Of a DNA stretch of 64,000 nt, positions 35,398-43,782 are shown piece by piece. Under the pieces are notes generated by a model that worked only from the letters and a program-made list of their open reading frames with translations, was not told the DNA's origin and ran no database searches. Both the position numbers and the translations under genes were made by a program. The stretch lies in assembly GCF_007995085.1 (NCBI RefSeq), contig NZ_VOQS01000005.1, positions 1,116,001 to 1,180,000 on the forward strand, written 5' to 3'. The stretch is from Paraburkholderia azotifigens (lineage in GTDB: Bacteria > Pseudomonadota > Gammaproteobacteria > Burkholderiales > Burkholderiaceae). Position 1 is the first letter of the stretch; each line of letters opens with the position of its first letter.

Positions 35398-36216
35398 ATG
35401 CTTGCCGCAACCGAACTCGACACCGATCTCGACACAGAACTCGACGCCGTCCTCGCGCCTGCGAGTCCGGCCATGCGCGCGGCGACCGTCGTGCCGATTC
35501 ATCCCGTGGCGCGCGCCGACAAGACACCGCAGCGTACGTCGCGCTGCTCGACGTGCGCGATGCGCGCCCTCTGCATGCCCGCCGAACTGAGCGCCGCCGA
35601 ACTGGCGCGGCTCGATGCCATCATCTGCGCGACGCGCTCGGTCAAACGCGGCGACACGCTGTATCGCGCGGGCGATGCGTTCCACAGCATTTATGCGGTG
35701 CGCGCGGGCTCGTTCAAAACGGTCGTGATGCACCGCGACGGCCGCGAACACGTGACGGGCTTCCAGATTCCCGGCGAGGCGCTTGGACTCGACGGCGTGG
35801 GCGCGGGCCAGCACAGCTGCGATGCGATCGCGCTCGAGGACAGCGCCGTCTGCATCATTCCGTTCGCGCAACTCGAAGTGATCTGCCGCGAAGTGAAGCC
35901 GATGCAGCATCACATCTATCAGATGATGAGCAGCGAGATCGTCCGCGAATCGAGCCAGATGATGCTGCTCGGCACGATGTCGGCGGAGCAGCGCGTCGCA
36001 ACGTTTCTGCTGAACCTGTCACGGCGCTTCAAGGCGCGCGGTTTCTCGGCCGCCGAATTCCATCTGCGCATGACGCGCGAGGAAATCGGCTGTTATCTCG
36101 GGATGAAGCTCGAAACCGTCAGCCGCATGTTCTCGAAGTTCCAGCGCGAGCGGCTCGTGCATGCAAACGGCAAGACGATCCGCATCGTCGACCCCGAAGG
36201 ACTCGCACGCGTCTAG
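35398..36216 (+). CDS. fnr: FNR/ANR-type oxygen-sensing regulator
   Basis: A 272-aa Crp/Fnr regulator. Four cysteines, C50, C53, C59 (CX2CX5C) and C141, match the 4Fe-4S ligands of E. coli FNR (20, 23, 29, 122). The recognition helix has Glu239-x-x-Ser242-Arg243 (ETVSR), the residues that read TTGAT-N4-ATCAA. A 45-residue acidic N-terminal extension precedes the cluster. CAGGAG fits ATG 35398 better than GTG 35377. It should dimerise and bind DNA without oxygen. Seven matching boxes occur in the surrounding 11 kb, so the regulator probably controls its own neighbourhood. Confidence 0.93.
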   Translation: MLAATELDTDLDTELDAVLAPASPAMRAATVVPIHPVARADKTPQRTSRCSTCAMRALCMPAELSAAELARLDAIICATRSVKRGDTLYRAGDAFHSIYAVRAGSFKTVVMHRDGREHVTGFQIPGEALGLDGVGAGQHSCDAIALEDSAVCIIPFAQLEVICREVKPMQHHIYQMMSSEIVRESSQMMLLGTMSAEQRVATFLLNLSRRFKARGFSAAEFHLRMTREEIGCYLGMKLETVSRMFSKFQRERLVHANGKTIRIVDPEGLARV

Positions 36217-36248
36217 CGCGGTCTCGCCTCGCCCCGGAGGACGTCCCG

Positions 36249-37280
36249 ATGGTTCACGCTACTCCGCATTCGGCCTGGCAGATCGACGCAGCGCAGTTCG
36301 ATCATGCCGCCCCGCTGGCCGAACAACTGCGCTTCGCGCTTCAGTATGCGGTGCTCGCGCCGTCCAATCACAATACGCAGCCGTGGCGCTTTCTGGTCGA
36401 CGGCAATACCGTGCAGATTTGCGCGGACCGGCTGCGCGCGCTGCCCGTCGTCGATCCGTTCGACCGGGAGCTGCTCATCAGCTGCGGCGCGGCGCTCTTC
36501 AATCTGCGCGTCGCGCTCAGCTATTTCGGGCTTGCCTATGCGATCACGCTGTTTCCGTCGGAAGCGGACCCGGACGTCGTCGCGCTGGTGCTGGTGTCGC
36601 GTCACGGTCATCGCGACATGTCGCTCGCGCCGCTGTTCGCCGCGATCACGAAGCGCGTCACCACGCGCGCGCCGTTTGCCGACGAGCCGGTTCCAGCCGC
36701 CGTGCAGCGCGCATTGACCGACGCGTGCGAGGCGGAGGGCGCACTGGTCAGCTGCCTGCAAGAGCGTGCCGATCGGCAGGCCGTCGCGCATCTGGTGGAG
36801 GAAGCGGACCATATCCAGTTCGCCGACCCGCGCTTCAGGCGCGAACTCGCGGCATGGATTCATCCGCGCCGCCGCGACGACGGCATGCCCGTGTACGGCG
36901 CGGCCGTCGACGGACTGCTCGATTTCGCGGTGCCCGTCGTCTCGGCCGTGGTCCGCGTGTTCGACTCGGGCGCGGGCGTGCCGGCCACGCACCGGCATCT
37001 GGTCGACGGGTCGCCGCTGATCGTCGGCATCGCGACGGCGCGCAACGACCGCGAGGCGTGGCTCGCCGCCGGGCAGGCACTCGAACGCCTGTTGCTGGTC
37101 GCCGCGGGCGAAGGCCTGACGGCGTCCTACCTCAATCAGCCGATCGAGATCAGCACGTTGCGCGTGCAGATCAGCGGCCTGCTGCATCTCGACGCGACGC
37201 CGCAACTCCTGCTGCGCGTCGGACGCGGGCCGCACGCCGAGCACGCGCCGAGGCGTCCGCTCGCCGATGTGCTGTCCTGA
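36249..37280 (+). CDS. Acg-like nitroreductase-family protein
   Basis: A 343-aa protein of two nitroreductase-like halves. The first has YAVLAPSNHNTQPWRF, the FMN-contact loop of the Acg family. The C-terminal half has GQALERLLLVAAGEGLTASYLNQP. Acg (Rv2032) of Mycobacterium tuberculosis belongs to the DosR hypoxia regulon, has a lid that closes the flavin site, and may sequester FMN. CGGAGG lies before ATG 36249. It is 32 bases after the FNR-type gene and probably co-transcribed with it. Confidence 0.82.
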   Translation: MVHATPHSAWQIDAAQFDHAAPLAEQLRFALQYAVLAPSNHNTQPWRFLVDGNTVQICADRLRALPVVDPFDRELLISCGAALFNLRVALSYFGLAYAITLFPSEADPDVVALVLVSRHGHRDMSLAPLFAAITKRVTTRAPFADEPVPAAVQRALTDACEAEGALVSCLQERADRQAVAHLVEEADHIQFADPRFRRELAAWIHPRRRDDGMPVYGAAVDGLLDFAVPVVSAVVRVFDSGAGVPATHRHLVDGSPLIVGIATARNDREAWLAAGQALERLLLVAAGEGLTASYLNQPIEISTLRVQISGLLHLDATPQLLLRVGRGPHAEHAPRRPLADVLS

Positions 37281-37305
37281 CTTGATGGCTGCCGCACTTT
37301 GACGC

Positions 37306-37322
37306 ATGGGCAGGTTGCCCAT
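37306..37322. promoter_or_regulatory. Inverted repeat after the Acg-like gene
   Basis: ATGGGCA-GGT-TGCCCAT is a perfect 7-bp inverted repeat 26 bases after the stop. It lacks a T run, so it may be an RNA stem protecting the transcript end or a protein site rather than a terminator. Confidence 0.4.
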
Positions 37323-37324
37323 CA

Positions 37325-37338
37325 TTGACGTGCCTCAA
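37325..37338. promoter_or_regulatory. FNR-like box and promoter of the DUF3564 gene
   Basis: TTGAC-GTGC-CTCAA has two mismatches from consensus. A -10-like TAGATT is centred 31 bases downstream (37360-37365), the spacing expected for class II activation at -41.5. The DUF3564 ATG is at 37446. Confidence 0.6.
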
Positions 37339-37445
37339 TTTTCGGCGACTGACACGCGATAGATTGAAACTGAGATCTACGCCGGCATGCGGCGCCGCCT
37401 AGCGCGGAACATGCCCCCGCCCGTGTACCTGACAAGGAGCAGTCG

Positions 37446-37826
37446 ATGAGAATCACCCTTCACCTCGATACGTTCGAATGCGCCGATCCCGCTGTCTATG
37501 CGATCCTCTGGCTGGACCGCGACGCGCGCAAATGGTCGCGCGAAGGACACGCGGTCATCGATCTGCCCGAATGGGGCACGCTGTCGCTCACGAAGAACTG
37601 CACGCGCATCCTCGGCGCCGTGGGCCCGGAGAGCGATCACGTCTACTGCGAACTGGCGGGTCTCGATCTGCTGTCGCCGCAAGGGCCGTTCGAAGGCGAG
37701 TCGGGCAATGTGCTCTGGTATCGGCATGCGGAGCGCGCGCCCGTCGCGGGGCAATGGCATGTGCAATGGATCGACGAGACCGACAACGAGCCGGAACACG
37801 GCGTCTTTGCGGACGACGAAGTCTGA
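37446..37826 (+). CDS. DUF3564 domain protein
   Basis: A 126-aa protein of the DUF3564 family, known mainly from Burkholderia and relatives. It starts MRITLHLDTFECADPAVYAI and includes GTLSLTKNCTRILGAVGPES. It is acidic and soluble, with no membrane segment and no cofactor motif. The function is unknown. GGAG lies before the ATG. An FNR-like box and matching -10 upstream suggest low-oxygen expression. Confidence 0.8.
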   Translation: MRITLHLDTFECADPAVYAILWLDRDARKWSREGHAVIDLPEWGTLSLTKNCTRILGAVGPESDHVYCELAGLDLLSPQGPFEGESGNVLWYRHAERAPVAGQWHVQWIDETDNEPEHGVFADDEV

Positions 37827-37868
37827 TCCCGCCGCATCGCTGCAGGCAGACGCGGCGCACCGTTTCGA

Positions 37869-38186
37869 TCAACGCCGCCGCGTGGATGCAAACACCGCTG
37901 CCTGCAGCGCCTGCTCGGCGGCGTCGAACGCGCAGCGCACGGCCTCCTCCGCGTTTCCCGCCGCGTACCGCCCGATGGGCTCCAGCTCGTGCGTCGCCGT
38001 GACGCGATCGAGACGCACGTCGTAGAGCGGCTTGCCCGAACGCAGACACAGCGCCTCGATGGCCAGACGGCAGTTCGACAGGCGCGCGCCGAACCGTTGC
38101 AGGCGCACGAGCTGCGTCGCCGCTTCGGCTTCGAGCGGCGCCGTGGCGCTGCAGCCGAGATACACAATCTGCATGCCGATGCCCAT
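37869..38186 (-). CDS. Small HPF/RaiA-like protein
   Basis: A 105-aa protein that fits the beta-alpha-beta-beta-beta-alpha pattern of ribosome hibernation factors. It starts MQIVYLGCSATAPLEAEA, continues LVRLQRFGARLSNCRLAIEA and PLYDVRLDRV, and closes with EAVRCAFDAAEQAL. HPF proteins bind 30S subunits and dimerise or inactivate ribosomes during dormancy, and DosR regulons include one. The match is by pattern only, since I could not align it. GGAGG lies before ATG 38186. An FNR-like box lies 111 bases upstream, shared with the divergent kinase. Confidence 0.5.
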   Translation of the reverse strand: MGIGMQIVYLGCSATAPLEAEAATQLVRLQRFGARLSNCRLAIEALCLRSGKPLYDVRLDRVTATHELEPIGRYAAGNAEEAVRCAFDAAEQALQAAVFASTRRR

Positions 38187-38290
38187 CGTTGCCTCCCGTC
38201 GGTCCGTTCTTTATTCGATGCACGGATCTCGCGTCGCGCAGATCCGCGCGGGTCCGTATTTCCAGCGTACCGGCGCGCGCGCCGCCGCGA

Positions 38291-38304
38291 TTGATGCAGG
38301 TCAA
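38291..38304. promoter_or_regulatory. FNR-like box between HPF-like and kinase genes
   Basis: TTGAT-GCAG-GTCAA, one mismatch from consensus, midway between the two divergent starts (38186 and 38408). For the kinase, TATAAC at 38352-38357 may be the -10, which would put the box near -67, a class I position. Confidence 0.7.
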
Positions 38305-38407
38305 CGCGCCTCGCGCCGATCCGCGAACTGGAACAAGCGTTGGCGAACTGATATAACTCAGCTTCGAATGCGCGAAGCGCCGTCTGTCAAACCTGCCGGG
38401 AGCCGCA

Positions 38408-39508
38408 ATGGCCACGCCGAAGAACGAGCCGTCCTGCAATGCCAGAGCGGCATCCGTGTCGGATATCCCGCTTGAAGACCGCTATGTGCTGTTGATCGAG
38501 GCCGTGCAGGACTACGCGATCTTCATGCTCGACGCGGACGGCAACGTCTCCAGCTGGAATCCGGGCGCGCAGCGCATCAAGGGCTATACGCACGACGAAA
38601 TCGTCGGCCGGCATTTCTCGACTTTCTATACGGAAGAGGACATCGCCGCCGGCAAGCCCGCGCGCGAACTGCAGATCGCGGCAGACGCCGGGCACGTCGA
38701 GGACGAAGGCTGGCGCGTGCGGCGCGACGGGTCGCGGTTCTGGGCCAACGTCACCATTTCGGCCGTGCGCGATGCGAGCGGCGCATTGCTCGGCTTCGCG
38801 AAAGTGACGCGCGACATGACCGACCGGATGCGCCTCACGGAACTCGAACGCGCAAGCGAAGTGTCGGCGCAAGTTCAGATCACGCGTGAGAACGAGCAGA
38901 AACGTATCGCGCGCGAATTGCACGACGATCTCGGGCAACAGCTGACTGCGCTCAAAATGAGCGTCGCGCTGATCGAAGCAACCTTCGCCGCCAGGGACGA
39001 CACCGCGTCCCTCGTGCCGCAGACCCACGCGCTGCAAACCGAGATCGACGCGATGGCGATGTCGCTGCGCCGTATTGCCGCCGACTTGCGCCCGCCGCTG
39101 CTCGACGATCTCGGCTTGACGGCCGCGCTCGAATGGCTCGCCGAGGACTTCACGAAGCGCTATGGCGTCGTCGCGACGGTCCACGTCGAAGCGGACGAAC
39201 CGCAGTTCAACGAGTTCGCGTCGACCACGCTGTTTCGCATCGTCCAGGAAGCGCTGACCAATGTCGCGCGCCACGCGGCAGCGAGCCGCGTGCGCATCGA
39301 GCTTGCGCATGACGGCGACAGGCTGTCGCTCGACATCGAGGACAACGGCGTGGGCGCAAACCTCGGCTCGCCGCCCGGCAGCACGTCGTTCGGCCTGCTC
39401 GGCATCCGCGAACGCGTCCGGCAGCTGCACGGCACCGTGTCGTATATCAGTTCTCCCGGCGCGGGCTTTCACATTTCGATCCGCGTGCCCAGCGCTTTCG
39501 TGCGTTGA
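38408..39508 (+). CDS. PAS sensor histidine kinase (HisKA_3 type)
   Basis: A 366-aa soluble kinase. One PAS domain (about 25-140, with GYTHDEIVGRHFSTFY and RRDGSRFWANVTI) precedes a HisKA_3 dimerisation domain with His172 (RIARELHDDLGQQL). The HATPase domain has VQEALTNVARHA (N box), DIEDNGVGA (G1) and FGLLGIRERV (G2). Kinases of this class pair with NarL/FixJ regulators, so the orphan regulator at 34230 is a natural partner. No transmembrane helix is present; the PAS domain may sense redox or a ligand. GGGAG precedes the ATG. Confidence 0.92.
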   Translation: MATPKNEPSCNARAASVSDIPLEDRYVLLIEAVQDYAIFMLDADGNVSSWNPGAQRIKGYTHDEIVGRHFSTFYTEEDIAAGKPARELQIAADAGHVEDEGWRVRRDGSRFWANVTISAVRDASGALLGFAKVTRDMTDRMRLTELERASEVSAQVQITRENEQKRIARELHDDLGQQLTALKMSVALIEATFAARDDTASLVPQTHALQTEIDAMAMSLRRIAADLRPPLLDDLGLTAALEWLAEDFTKRYGVVATVHVEADEPQFNEFASTTLFRIVQEALTNVARHAAASRVRIELAHDGDRLSLDIEDNGVGANLGSPPGSTSFGLLGIRERVRQLHGTVSYISSPGAGFHISIRVPSAFVR

Positions 39509-39538
39509 GCGACTGATGCGCGAGTCGGCGTTGGTCAG

Positions 39539-41329
39539 TCAGGGCTGCCCGTCCCTCGGCTTCGGCTCGCCTTCCTCGTCCCAGTCGCGCCACTCGACGT
39601 CGTGCTCCGCCAGATAGGTATCGACGGCGACGCCGATCGTCGGGAAGAAGTGCTGCTCGCCCATGACGTCGAACAGCCCGTAACGATGGAGCATGTCCTT
39701 CACCGGCCCCTTCATCTCGGCAAAGCACAGTTCGATCTGGCGCTCGCGCAGGCGCGCATGAAAGTCGCGCAGAATCTCGCTCGCCGTGACGTCGACGTCG
39801 GTGATCGGCTCGGCGGCGACCACGACCCACCTGGCGGGCGTGGCGGCAGTGTCGATCGCGCGCAGCACATGCCTGCGGAAAATATCCGCATTGGCGAAGA
39901 AAAGCGGCGCATCCCAGCGATACAGCACCAGCCCGGGAATCGTCCGGGCATCCGGATGCCGCGTGATGTCGTGATAGCCCTTGCGTCCCGACACGCGGCC
40001 GAGCACGGCCTCATAGGGGCGCCACGCGCGCCAGACGAAGGCCATCAGCGCGAGCCCGACGGCGATGAAGATGCCCTGGATCGGCCCGATCAGCGCCACG
40101 CCCGCGAAGCACGCTATCGACTGAAGAAATTCGCTGCGGCGCAGGCGCAGCAGCCGGAACACGTCGCGCACTTCGAACAGAACGAGTCCCGCCGCGACAA
40201 CGACGGCGCCGAGCGCGGCCTGAGGCAGCGTGCGCAGCAGCGTCGGCGCGAAGATCAGCAACGCGGCCACGCACAGCGCCCCGACCACGCCTGCCACCTG
40301 CGTTTTCGCGCCCGCGGATTCGGCCACGGGCGTGCGCGACGAACTGCTCGTGACGGGGAAGCCCTGAAACAGTCCCGCGACGATATTGCATGCGCCGAGC
40401 GCGACCAGTTCCTGATCGCGGTCGACGCGCGCGCCGCTGCGTTCCGCGAATACGCGCGACAGCACGCTGATATCGGCCAGCGAAATCAGGCCGATCGCAA
40501 TTGCGCCTGGCACCAGCGCGACGATCTGATGGAATGGCATCGAGGGAAAGGACGGCATCGGCAAACCCTGCGGCACGTTGCCGACCACGGCCACGCCGGC
40601 CCGCTTGTCGAGATCGAGCAGCGCGACGGCGAGCGTCGCGCCGACGACGGCGACGAGTATGCCCGGCGCGGCGGGCAGCCAGCGCCTGCAGATGAGAATC
40701 AGCAGCAGACACGCGCCGCCGATCATGCACGTCACCTCGTTCAGCTTGCCGTCGGCGATACCGCGCAACAGCCCCGCCGCTTCCTGCTGCAGGTTGCTGC
40801 CGTCGACCTTGAAGCCGAGCAGCTTCGGCGCCTGGCTCATGATGACCGTCAGCGCGACGCCGTTCATATAGCCCTGGCGAATCGGCTTCGACAGCAGATC
40901 AGTGAGAAAGCCGAGCCGGCACACGCCGACGCCGATACAGAACACGCCCGACAGCACGGCCAGCATGCCCGCCAGCGGCAGCGCCCGCTCCGGGTGGCCG
41001 GCCGCCATCGGCAGCACGATCGACGCGATCAGCGCCGCGAGCGCCGAGTCGGGACCGAGCACGAGGATGCGGCTCGGCCCGAACGCCGCATAGGCGACGA
41101 TCGCCGCGATCGTTGCGTAAAGACCTGTGATAGCGGGCAGCCGCGCGGCCTCCGCATAACCGAGACCGGCGGGCACGAGAACGGTGATCAGCACGATGCC
41201 CGCGATCAGATCGTGCGAGAACCAGGCGCGCTGATACGAGCGCAACGTCGCGATGCCCGGCACGCGGCGCATCACCGGACCCGGTTGGGCAGTACCGGCG
41301 GGGTTCGAACTGCGGGTCGCGCGACTCAT
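39539..41329 (-). CDS. SulP family anion transporter with STAS domain
   Basis: A 596-aa inner-membrane transporter of the SLC26/SulP family. There are about 12 hydrophobic helices in residues 40-420, with the family region VPAGLGYAEAARLPAITGLY and PVTSSSSRTPVAESAG. A cytoplasmic STAS domain follows at about 440-565. It carries sulfate, bicarbonate or another anion by proton or sodium coupling; the substrate cannot be told here. It lies 15 bases after a broken YeeE gene. Confidence 0.9.
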   Translation of the reverse strand: MSRATRSSNPAGTAQPGPVMRRVPGIATLRSYQRAWFSHDLIAGIVLITVLVPAGLGYAEAARLPAITGLYATIAAIVAYAAFGPSRILVLGPDSALAALIASIVLPMAAGHPERALPLAGMLAVLSGVFCIGVGVCRLGFLTDLLSKPIRQGYMNGVALTVIMSQAPKLLGFKVDGSNLQQEAAGLLRGIADGKLNEVTCMIGGACLLLILICRRWLPAAPGILVAVVGATLAVALLDLDKRAGVAVVGNVPQGLPMPSFPSMPFHQIVALVPGAIAIGLISLADISVLSRVFAERSGARVDRDQELVALGACNIVAGLFQGFPVTSSSSRTPVAESAGAKTQVAGVVGALCVAALLIFAPTLLRTLPQAALGAVVVAAGLVLFEVRDVFRLLRLRRSEFLQSIACFAGVALIGPIQGIFIAVGLALMAFVWRAWRPYEAVLGRVSGRKGYHDITRHPDARTIPGLVLYRWDAPLFFANADIFRRHVLRAIDTAATPARWVVVAAEPITDVDVTASEILRDFHARLRERQIELCFAEMKGPVKDMLHRYGLFDVMGEQHFFPTIGVAVDTYLAEHDVEWRDWDEEGEPKPRDGQP

Positions 41330-41344
41330 CGTCGAAGTCTCGGG

Positions 41345-41776
41345 TCAGATTTCTTGACGCGTCTGCTGCGATCGTTCGAGCCATTCGAATGCCGTCATGC
41401 CGCCGGGCATCGCCGCAACGAAAACCCGGGCGTTGACGGAACGCGCGCCGATGCCCACCAGAAAGCCCGCGACAATCAGTTCGCCCCATCCCGCCTGGAT
41501 ATCGGGCATAACCGGCTTGCCGAGCATGCGGGCGAGCCCGGGCGCGGCGATCAGTCCCGCGATGAAGGCCGCGCGCCAGCCGGCCGCTTCGCGCGTCGCG
41601 CCCGGCAGACCGCAGGGGATGCCGCTGATTCCCGCAATGCGCCCGTTGAAAAGAATGAGAACGGCAGCGGCCGCGCCGATGATCAGCCCGCCCGCAGGAG
41701 AAAACCCAGGGGTGAAGTTCCCCATCTCGATCGACACGAAGCCTCCGGATTTGCCTGTGCACGAAAGCGGATGCAC
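41345..41776 (-). pseudogene. Degenerate YeeE/YedE (sulfur-transport) fragment
   Basis: A 143-aa frame matching the first half of YeeE/YedE membrane proteins: FTPGFSPAGGLIIG, LILFNGRIAGISGIPCG, then IVAGFLVGIGAR. Intact proteins continue with a conserved Ser-Gly-His-Gly-Val-Cys-Gly motif that carries the thiosulfate-binding cysteine, then another helix. Here GIGAR is followed by an unrelated tail (ARVFVAAMPGGMTAFEWL) and a stop. The missing motif and shortened end suggest loss of function. An odd but working short variant cannot be excluded. Confidence 0.6.
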
Positions 41777-41827
41777 GGCATCCGCGTCTCAGCGCAATTG
41801 TTTCCTGGCTGTCGTGCGAATGGAAGG

Positions 41828-43525
41828 TCATTCGACGCCGCGCAGTTCCCGCCGGAGAATCTTGCCCACCGTCGACTTGGGCAACGCATCGACGAAGCGG
41901 ATGAGCTTCGGCACCTTGTACGCGGCCATGGCGGCGCGGCAATGCGCGATCAGCGCGTCGCTGGCGACGTCGGCGCCCGCCGCGCTGACGACGAACAGCT
42001 TCAGCGCCTCCCCTGTCCTGTCGTCCGGCACGCCGACGCACGCGCATTCGGCGACACCCGGAAAAGCCGACGCGACGGCTTCCACTTCGTTCGGGTAAAC
42101 GTTGAAGCCGGACACGATCACCATGTCCTTCTTGCGATCGACGATCCTGAGAAAACCCCGCGCATCGAACACGCCCACGTCGCCCGTGCGGAAGTAGCCG
42201 TCCGGCGTGAACGCGCGCGCATTGGCCTCGGGTTGCTGCCAGTAGCCGCGCATCACCTGCGGACCCTTGACGCAGATTTCGCCGGGCTCGCCGATGGTGG
42301 TTTCGCGGTTGTCGTCGTCGAGGAGTTTGACGTCGGTGGACGGCACGGGAAGGCCGATCGTCCCCGTGAAGGCTTCGATGAACTGCGGATTGAACGACAC
42401 GACGGGCGAGGTCTCCGACAGCCCATAGCCCTCGCGAATGAAGCTGCCCGTCACGGCCTTCCAGCGCTGCGACACGATGTCGATCACGGCCGCCCCGCCG
42501 CCCGCCGACAGCCTGAGGCGCGACCAGTCCACTTCCGCGAGACGCGGATGCGCGGCGAGACACGCATACAGCGTATTGACGCCGACGAAAACGGTCGGAC
42601 GCGCCGCCTTGAGCACGTCGATGAACGGATCCAGGTCGCGCGGATTGGCGACGAGCCAGTTTTCCGCGCCGACGGAGAAGTACGTGAGGAAGTTCACCGT
42701 CAACGCGAAGATGTGATACAGCGGAATCGCCGTGACGACGACTTCTTCGCCGGGCCGCAGCGAATCCGGCATGAAGGCCTGGAACTGCGCAATGTTCGCG
42801 ACGAGATTGCGATGCGACAGCACGGCGCCCTTCGACAGCCCCGTCGTGCCGCCCGTGTATTGCAGGAAAAGCAGATCGCTGCCGTCGACGTCGACGGGAG
42901 CCGCTTCGAGCCGCTCGCCCTGCGCGAGCGCTTGCGGCAACGTGATCGTGTTGCGCAGCGAAGCGTCCGGCGACGGCCCGGGAATGACGGCGCCGCTGCC
43001 GTCGCCCGCGCCCGCCGTGATGACCGTCCTGATCTTCGTGCCGCCGATCACCTCGGCCAGCGTGCGGGTCGAGCCGTCGAATACGACGATGGTTTCGACG
43101 CCCGCGTCGTTGAGCTGATGCTCGAGTTCGCGCGCCGTATAGAGCGGATTGACGTTGACCTGCACGCCGCCGATCTTCGCGATCGCAATGAACGCGATTG
43201 GAAAGGCCAGCAGGTTCGGCAGCATCACGGCCACGCGATCGCCTTTGCGGACGCCCGCGACCTTCTGCAGATACGCAGCGAATGCCGACGACAACCGGTC
43301 GATGTCCGCATAGGTCAACGTCTGGCCGAACGCACGAAAGGCCGGCCTCGTGGCGAACCGGCGCAGCGCGCCTTCGAGCAGCGCATTGACGGACCGATAG
43401 CCATCGGCATCGATCTCGGCGGGGATCGAGCGGTATGAAGCGATCCAGTGCCGCTCGCGCGTCGGGCGCTGCGCGTCCACGGACGGGTTCATACAAGGGG
43501 GCGTGTTGAGGTGGCTGGCGTCCAC
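41828..43525 (-). CDS. AMP-dependent acyl-CoA synthetase (FadD-like)
   Basis: A 565-aa ANL-family ligase that activates a carboxylic acid to acyl-AMP and then acyl-CoA. Core motifs are YTGGTTGLSKGAVLSH (P-loop), YGLSETSP, DGYFRTGDVG and the C-terminal GKILRREL with the catalytic Lys. Length and motifs fit long-chain fatty acid ligases. GTG 43525 is taken because AGGAG lies 5 bases before it; ATG 43492 is in frame but has no ribosome site. It is divergent from the AraC-type gene, which may regulate it. Confidence 0.9.
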   Translation of the reverse strand: MDASHLNTPPCMNPSVDAQRPTRERHWIASYRSIPAEIDADGYRSVNALLEGALRRFATRPAFRAFGQTLTYADIDRLSSAFAAYLQKVAGVRKGDRVAVMLPNLLAFPIAFIAIAKIGGVQVNVNPLYTARELEHQLNDAGVETIVVFDGSTRTLAEVIGGTKIRTVITAGAGDGSGAVIPGPSPDASLRNTITLPQALAQGERLEAAPVDVDGSDLLFLQYTGGTTGLSKGAVLSHRNLVANIAQFQAFMPDSLRPGEEVVVTAIPLYHIFALTVNFLTYFSVGAENWLVANPRDLDPFIDVLKAARPTVFVGVNTLYACLAAHPRLAEVDWSRLRLSAGGGAAVIDIVSQRWKAVTGSFIREGYGLSETSPVVSFNPQFIEAFTGTIGLPVPSTDVKLLDDDNRETTIGEPGEICVKGPQVMRGYWQQPEANARAFTPDGYFRTGDVGVFDARGFLRIVDRKKDMVIVSGFNVYPNEVEAVASAFPGVAECACVGVPDDRTGEALKLFVVSAAGADVASDALIAHCRAAMAAYKVPKLIRFVDALPKSTVGKILRRELRGVE

Positions 43526-43782
43526 GGCGTCTCCTGATCTGACTTTTGTACACGTGGAACTATCGCCCGCGAACGGCCGGCTGCAAATGATCGGCGCGGC
43601 CTGATTGCTGATCGTAACGGACAACCCGCTTCCGGCCGCCGTATGCGCGACGCGTCGCTGCTACGGCTTTCGTAGCGGCGCGAATCAGGGTGAACCCTAT
43701 GGCAAGCCGCTCTGTCCGGGTGCAGAATTCGCGCACGGAAATCGGGCAAACCGCGGTATCGATTCGGACACAGGATCTCAAC

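Noticed and set aside
39602..43438. A 1278-codon open frame on the + strand opposite SulP, YeeE and the acyl-CoA ligase
   Set aside because: It is antisense to two genes with complete conserved motifs, is rich in Arg, His, Asp and Ala with no domain, and is the usual shadow of GC-rich coding DNA.
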